Part shown: positions 60,875-64,000 of the stretch, in pieces | How positions within the stretch are numbered: position 1 is the first letter of the stretch | How the letters are laid out: each line of letters starts with the position of its first letter | Assembly: GCA_021849075.1 (NCBI GenBank) | Contig: JAJZTH010000001.1 | Coordinates: forward strand, 328,703-392,702 | Source of the DNA: Pseudomonadota bacterium | Lineage (GTDB): Bacteria; Pseudomonadota; Alphaproteobacteria; Sphingomonadales; Sphingomonadaceae | Length of the DNA: 64,000 nucleotides | Direction of reading: 5' to 3' | Program-made: the position numbers and the translations under genes | Notes under the pieces: model-generated | What the model was told of the DNA's origin: nothing | Databases searched by the model: none | Seen by the model: only the letters and a program-made list of their open reading frames with translations

Positions 60875-60912
60875 CATGACCCCGCCAACCCATATCGGGC
60901 AGCGGGGTCATG
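60875..60912. other. hairpin in the rplO-secY gap
   Basis: A perfect 10-bp stem, catgaccccg (60875-60884) with cggggtcatg (60903-60912), has an 18-nt loop and lies in the 191-nt rplO-secY spacer. No T-run follows on either strand, so it is more likely an RNA processing or attenuation structure than a terminator. Confidence 0.55.
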
Positions 60913-60934
60913 CATGCAAGTCTCAGGCGATAAA

Positions 60935-61471
60935 TCAGCCCTGCTTGGCAGCCTTCTTGGCGGCAAGGGCGGTGCCCTTCTTCGCCTTGGCCTTTTCAGC
61001 GGCGGGGACGACGGCGATCACGTCGACCTTGCCACCGGCCTTTGCCACGGCTTCAACGGCGCTCTTCGAAGCACCGGCCACCAGGAAGCTGACCTTGGCG
61101 GTCAGTTCGCCCTTGGCGAGCAGACGGACGCCGTCCTTGCCACCGCGGGTCAGGTTGGCGGCGTTCAGAGCGGCCTGATCGAGCGTGGCGCTGACATCCA
61201 GCTTGCCGGCGTCGATCGCCTTCTGCACTTCGCCCAGGTTCACGATCGCGTAATCCTTGGCGAAGATGTTGTTGAAGCCACGCTTCGGGATGCGCATGTG
61301 GAGCGGCATCTGGCCACCCTCGAAGCCGTTGATGCTGACGCCCGAACGCGCCTTGGCGCCCTTCTGGCCGCGACCGGCGGTCTTGCCCTTGCCCGAGCCG
61401 ATACCACGGCCGACGCGCATCCGGCCCTTGCGGGCGCCGGCATTGTCATGAAGTTCGTTAAGCTTGGTCAT
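60935..61471 (-). CDS. rplO: 50S ribosomal protein L15
   Basis: 178 aa, ATG at 61471 ([42 protein letters not shown]). Ends in a Lys/Ala-rich tail ([18 protein letters not shown]), longer than in E. coli (144 aa). Preceded by a 283-nt spacer instead of the usual few bases after rpmD. Confidence 0.97.
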   Translation of the reverse strand: MTKLNELHDNAGARKGRMRVGRGIGSGKGKTAGRGQKGAKARSGVSINGFEGGQMPLHMRIPKRGFNNIFAKDYAIVNLGEVQKAIDAGKLDVSATLDQAALNAANLTRGGKDGVRLLAKGELTAKVSFLVAGASKSAVEAVAKAGGKVDVIAVVPAAEKAKAKKGTALAAKKAAKQG

Positions 61472-61754
61472 ATTCCTGCACTCGCTTTCGCTTTTGTCGC
61501 GCGAGGCATGATTGCCTTTCAGCGATCATGCCGAAGTCCCAGCGAAGACTGGGACCGCTGGCGGCCAGATGCGCCCCTCACGAGCCGCGCCTGACCGAAT
61601 GAAGCCGGGGGTCTCCTTAAAATAAGGACTCGCCATCCGGCATGAGATCCCAGCCTCGACTGGGATTTTCGGAAGCGCGCCCTTAGCGCGCCTCTGAAAA
61701 AAACGAAAGAGGGGTTTCCCCCTCTTTCGCTCTCTATCGATGGATCGAAAGGCT
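61472..61754. other. repeat-like insert between rpmD and rplO
   Basis: 283 nt without a gene. From the rpmD side (minus-strand direction) it holds the intrinsic terminator at 61697-61729, then two hairpins of the same kind in opposite context: atcccag-N6-ctgggat (61647-61666) and gtcccag-N6-ctgggac (61536-61555). catgccg (61527-61533) and cggcatg (61638-61644) form outer arms. The layout looks like a small palindromic element inserted in the spc operon. No obvious promoter consensus for rplO was recognised. Confidence 0.65.
61697..61729 (-). terminator. intrinsic terminator inside the spc operon
   Basis: Read on the minus strand: a perfect 11-bp stem (positions 61729-61719 with 61714-61704), loop of four, followed by seven U (61703-61697). 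It faces the operon's own transcription, between rpmD and rplO. Confidence 0.85.
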
Positions 61755-61934
61755 TCAGCCTTCGACCACGGCCACCATATGGGGCAGCTTGGCAATGGCG
61801 CCGCGGACTTCCGCAGTGTCTTCCAGCTCCACCACGCGGTTCATCTTGCCAAGGCCCAGGCCGATCAGAATCTTCTTCTGGGCTTCGGGGCGACGGATCG
61901 GCGAACCGATCTGCTTGATCTTGATCTTCGCCAT
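61755..61934 (-). CDS. rpmD: 50S ribosomal protein L30
   Basis: 59 aa, ATG at 61934. It begins [19 protein letters not shown], continues [20 protein letters not shown] and ends [10 protein letters not shown]; this is the L30 pattern of the bacterial form. It lies 5 nt after rpsE and is followed by the terminator-bearing spacer. Confidence 0.95.
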   Translation of the reverse strand: MAKIKIKQIGSPIRRPEAQKKILIGLGLGKMNRVVELEDTAEVRGAIAKLPHMVAVVEG

Positions 61935-61939
61935 GTCAG

Positions 61940-62659
61940 TTACTCCGCAATCGCTTCGGCATCAGCCTGCGCGACTTCGGCCGAGGCGCCACCGCGACGC
62001 AGAAGGTCGGCGACCTTCTTGCCACGACGCTGCGCCACCGACTTCGGGCTGGTCTGTTCGCCCAGAGCCGCGAAGGTCGCACGGATCATGTTGTAGGGGT
62101 TCGACGTGCCGTTCGACTTGGTCACGACGTCAGCGACGCCGAGGCTTTCGAACACGGCGCGCATCGGACCGCCGGCGATGATGCCCGTACCGGCCGGAGC
62201 CGAACGAACCGTCACCTTGCCAGCGCCGAAATGGCCCAGGCCGTCATGATGCAGGGTGCGGCCTTCCTTCAGCGGAACGCGGACCATCGCCTTCTTGGCG
62301 GCGGCAGTCGCCTTGCTGATGGCTTCAGGCACTTCGCGCGCCTTGCCATGACCGAAGCCCGCACGGCCCTTGCCGTCGCCCACGACGACCAGAGCAGCGA
62401 AGCCGAAGCGCTTACCGCCCTTGACGGTCTTCGAGACGCGGTTGATGTGAACCAGCTTCTCGATCAGCTCTTCGCCCTGCTCCTCGTCGCGGTTACCGCC
62501 ACGACGGTCGTCGCGACGGCCACGGCCGCCACGCTCGCCGCGGTTGCGATCGCCGCCGCCACGGTTGCCACGGCCACGGCCGGGACCACGACCTTCGGTC
62601 GGTGCAGCCTCGGCACCCTCGACGGGCGCCACGACTTCGTTGGTGTTTTCGTCAGCCAT
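61940..62659 (-). CDS. rpsE: 30S ribosomal protein S5 with RG-rich N-terminal extension
   Basis: 239 aa, ATG at 62659. The S5 core (about 62-225: [23 protein letters not shown] ... [28 protein letters not shown]) is standard. Residues 1-60 form an extra acidic start followed by an Arg/Gly repeat region ([35 protein letters not shown] type). E. coli S5 has only 167 aa. Such tails are common in sphingomonads; they may bind RNA. Confidence 0.95.
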   Translation of the reverse strand: MADENTNEVVAPVEGAEAAPTEGRGPGRGRGNRGGGDRNRGERGGRGRRDDRRGGNRDEEQGEELIEKLVHINRVSKTVKGGKRFGFAALVVVGDGKGRAGFGHGKAREVPEAISKATAAAKKAMVRVPLKEGRTLHHDGLGHFGAGKVTVRSAPAGTGIIAGGPMRAVFESLGVADVVTKSNGTSNPYNMIRATFAALGEQTSPKSVAQRRGKKVADLLRRGGASAEVAQADAEAIAE

Positions 62660-62661
62660 GA

Positions 62662-63027
62662 TCAGAACTCCAGCCCGGCTTCACGGGCCGCATCGGCCAG
62701 CGCCTTGACGCGGCCATGGAACAGGAAGCCACCACGGTCGAACACGACCTTGGTGACGCCGGCGGCGGTCGCCGCAACGGCAACGCGCTTGCCGACATCG
62801 GCAGCGGCTTCGGAGGAAGCGCCGGTCTTGCCCAGAGCCTTCGAACCGACATCCTTGTCCAGGGTCGAAGCGGCGGCGACGGTCTTGCCGGCGGCGTCAT
62901 CGATGACCTGGGCGTAGATGTGACGGCCCGAACGGTGGATGCTGAGGCGGGGCTTGTTGCCCGACACAGCCTTGAGCGCGGTGCGAACGCGGCGACGACG
63001 CCGCGCGAAGAGGGAAAGCTTTGCCAT
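62662..63027 (-). CDS. rplR: 50S ribosomal protein L18
   Basis: 121 aa, ATG at 63027 ([20 protein letters not shown]). Ends [15 protein letters not shown], the L18 signature. Binds 5S rRNA. Spacing 1-2 nt from both neighbours. Confidence 0.96.
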   Translation of the reverse strand: MAKLSLFARRRRRVRTALKAVSGNKPRLSIHRSGRHIYAQVIDDAAGKTVAAASTLDKDVGSKALGKTGASSEAAADVGKRVAVAATAAGVTKVVFDRGGFLFHGRVKALADAAREAGLEF

Positions 63028-63028
63028 C

Positions 63029-63562
63029 TTACTTCTTCTTCCCTTCCTTGCGGAAGATGAACTCGCCGGCGTACTTGATACCCTTGCCCTTATAGGGTTC
63101 GGGCTTGCGCCAGCGGCGAATTTCAGCCGCTACCTGGCCGACCTTCTGCTTGTCGATGCCGCTGATCTCGACCGTGGTGTTATCCGGGGTCTTGATCTCG
63201 ATGCCTTCGGGCACGTCGAAGTCGACGTCATGCGAATAGCCAAGCTTCAGGTTCAGAACCTTGCCCTTGGCGTCCGCACGATAACCGACGCCGGTGATCA
63301 GCAGCTTCTTGGTGTAGCCTTCGGTCACACCGGTGATCAGGTTGGCGACCAGCGTGCGCTGCATGCCCCAGAACGCGCGAGCGCGCTTGGTGTCATTGGC
63401 AGGCTTCACCGCGATCACACCGTCTTCGATGCTGTAGGTGACTTCGTTGGCCAGCGGAATCGACAAGGTGCCCTTGGGGCCCTTCACCGACAGCTGACCG
63501 TCGGCGATGGCGGCGGTCACGCCCGCGGGGACGGCGACCGGCTTCTTACCAGTACGGCTCAT
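63029..63562 (-). CDS. rplF: 50S ribosomal protein L6
   Basis: 177 aa, ATG at 63562, sharing one base with the rpsH stop. Core [19 protein letters not shown] and C-terminal [24 protein letters not shown] are typical L6. Confidence 0.97.
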   Translation of the reverse strand: MSRTGKKPVAVPAGVTAAIADGQLSVKGPKGTLSIPLANEVTYSIEDGVIAVKPANDTKRARAFWGMQRTLVANLITGVTEGYTKKLLITGVGYRADAKGKVLNLKLGYSHDVDFDVPEGIEIKTPDNTTVEISGIDKQKVGQVAAEIRRWRKPEPYKGKGIKYAGEFIFRKEGKKK

Positions 63563-63957
63563 CAGAACACCTCCGCCAGCACTTCGCCGCCGACATTCTG
63601 TTCACGCGCTTCGGCGTCGGACAGAACGCCGCGGGGCGTCGAGACAATGGTGATGCCCAGGCCGTTGCGCACGATCGGCAGGTCCTTCGAACCCGAATAG
63701 ACGCGGCGGCCAGGCTTCGAAACGCGGGCGACATGCTTGATCGCCGGTGCGCCTTCGAAATATTTCAGCTCGATGCGCAGGCCGGGGTGGCTGCCAAGCA
63801 GTTCCTCGGAATAGCCACGAATGTAGCCTTCACGCTGCAACACGTCGAGCACGCGGGCGCGCAGCTTGGAAGCGGGGGACACAACGCTGTCCTTCTTCGC
63901 CTGCTGCCCGTTGCGGATGCGGGTGAGCATATCACCCAGGGGATCGGTCAATGCCAT
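63562..63957 (-). CDS. rpsH: 30S ribosomal protein S8
   Basis: 131 aa, ATG at 63957 ([25 protein letters not shown]). Ends [26 protein letters not shown]. Binds 16S rRNA helix 21 and, in E. coli, represses the spc operon. Confidence 0.97.
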   Translation of the reverse strand: MALTDPLGDMLTRIRNGQQAKKDSVVSPASKLRARVLDVLQREGYIRGYSEELLGSHPGLRIELKYFEGAPAIKHVARVSKPGRRVYSGSKDLPIVRNGLGITIVSTPRGVLSDAEAREQNVGGEVLAEVF

Positions 63958-63969
63958 CTCAAATGATCC

Positions 63970-64000
63970 TTACCAGCTCGACTTGGTGACGCCGGGGATC
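63970..64000 (-). CDS. rpsN: 30S ribosomal protein S14, C-terminal end (partial)
   Basis: Only the last codons are present (…IPGVTKSSW then TAA), cut by the right edge of the window. The ending GVTKSSW is that of S14, and the position before rpsH is the canonical spc order. Confidence 0.85.
   Translation of the reverse strand, partial: IPGVTKSSW

Noticed and set aside
59427..61178. 583-codon open frame opposite secY and rplO
   Set aside because: Shadow of two certain ribosomal-operon genes.

Overview
The window is 64 kb of a high-GC (about 65% by eye) alphaproteobacterial chromosome, most likely from a sphingomonad (Sphingobium/Sphingomonas group). The reasons are the cobS-cobT pair, divK next to a DUF3572 gene, an ATP12-type F1 assembly chaperone, DUF3297, an HfaB/CsgG-like secreted protein, and TonB-dependent, Tat and lipoprotein export signals throughout. 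It is almost entirely coding, with short intergenic gaps and many 4-nt ATGA stop/start overlaps. I see no rRNA, tRNA, CRISPR array, prophage or complete insertion sequence.

Layout. 1-3.2 kb: end of cobS, an OsmC protein, an MNT/HEPN (MntA-HepT-like) toxin-antitoxin pair and cobT on one strand. 3.3-8.3 kb: Gre-family factor, Dps, a GDT1-type transporter, rpmG, a PhoX phosphatase and divK. 8.4-11.6 kb: an overlapping operon (DUF3572, HAD, RidA, glycerophosphodiesterase, acyltransferase). 12-16 kb: MFS and APC transporters and pgeF. 16.1-19.5 kb: a nickel/cobalt uptake locus with a NikR-type regulator, a NiCoT permease and a TonB-dependent receptor. The receptor is preceded by an exact copy of the E. 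coli NikR operator half-sites (GTATGA-N16-TCATAC). 19.6-25.2 kb: yaaA, then a divergent sugar-acid locus: GntP permease and FCD regulator on one side, solo LuxR regulator, Tat-exported GFOR-like oxidoreductase and gluconolactonase on the other. This suggests periplasmic oxidation of an aldose, lactone hydrolysis and import of the acid.

25.2-37.7 kb: dnaN, a low-GC NYN-domain gene coupled to rlmN, a Fe-S/Zn cluster protein, a cytochrome b561/molybdoenzyme pair, cfa, two tandem CHAP-domain secreted proteins and recF. 38-46 kb: VOC protein, peroxiredoxin, dienelactone hydrolase, Lrp/EamA pair, and a run crcB-rlu-paiB-HAD-membrane protein-atpF12 joined by five consecutive ATGA overlaps. 47-56 kb: a DUF559 endonuclease gene bracketed by inverted repeats, rarD, ygfZ, glutaminyl cyclase, HNH-like and PH-domain proteins, PilZ and lepA. 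56-64 kb: CsgG-like protein, acyltransferase, SRPBCC protein, then the spc ribosomal operon on the minus strand (rpsN, rpsH, rplF, rplR, rpsE, rpmD, rplO, secY, adk). That operon is interrupted between rpmD and rplO by about 180 bp of repeat-like DNA and a textbook intrinsic terminator facing the direction of transcription.

The observations most worth following up are the NikR variant, which lacks three of the four classical nickel ligands but sits beside a perfect operator; the toxin-antitoxin pair embedded in the cobS-cobT operon; the terminator inside the spc operon; the NYN gene coupled to rlmN; and the DUF559 gene whose 3' end is built from its own flanking inverted repeat. All functional calls are from reading the translated sequence. 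No database search was run.
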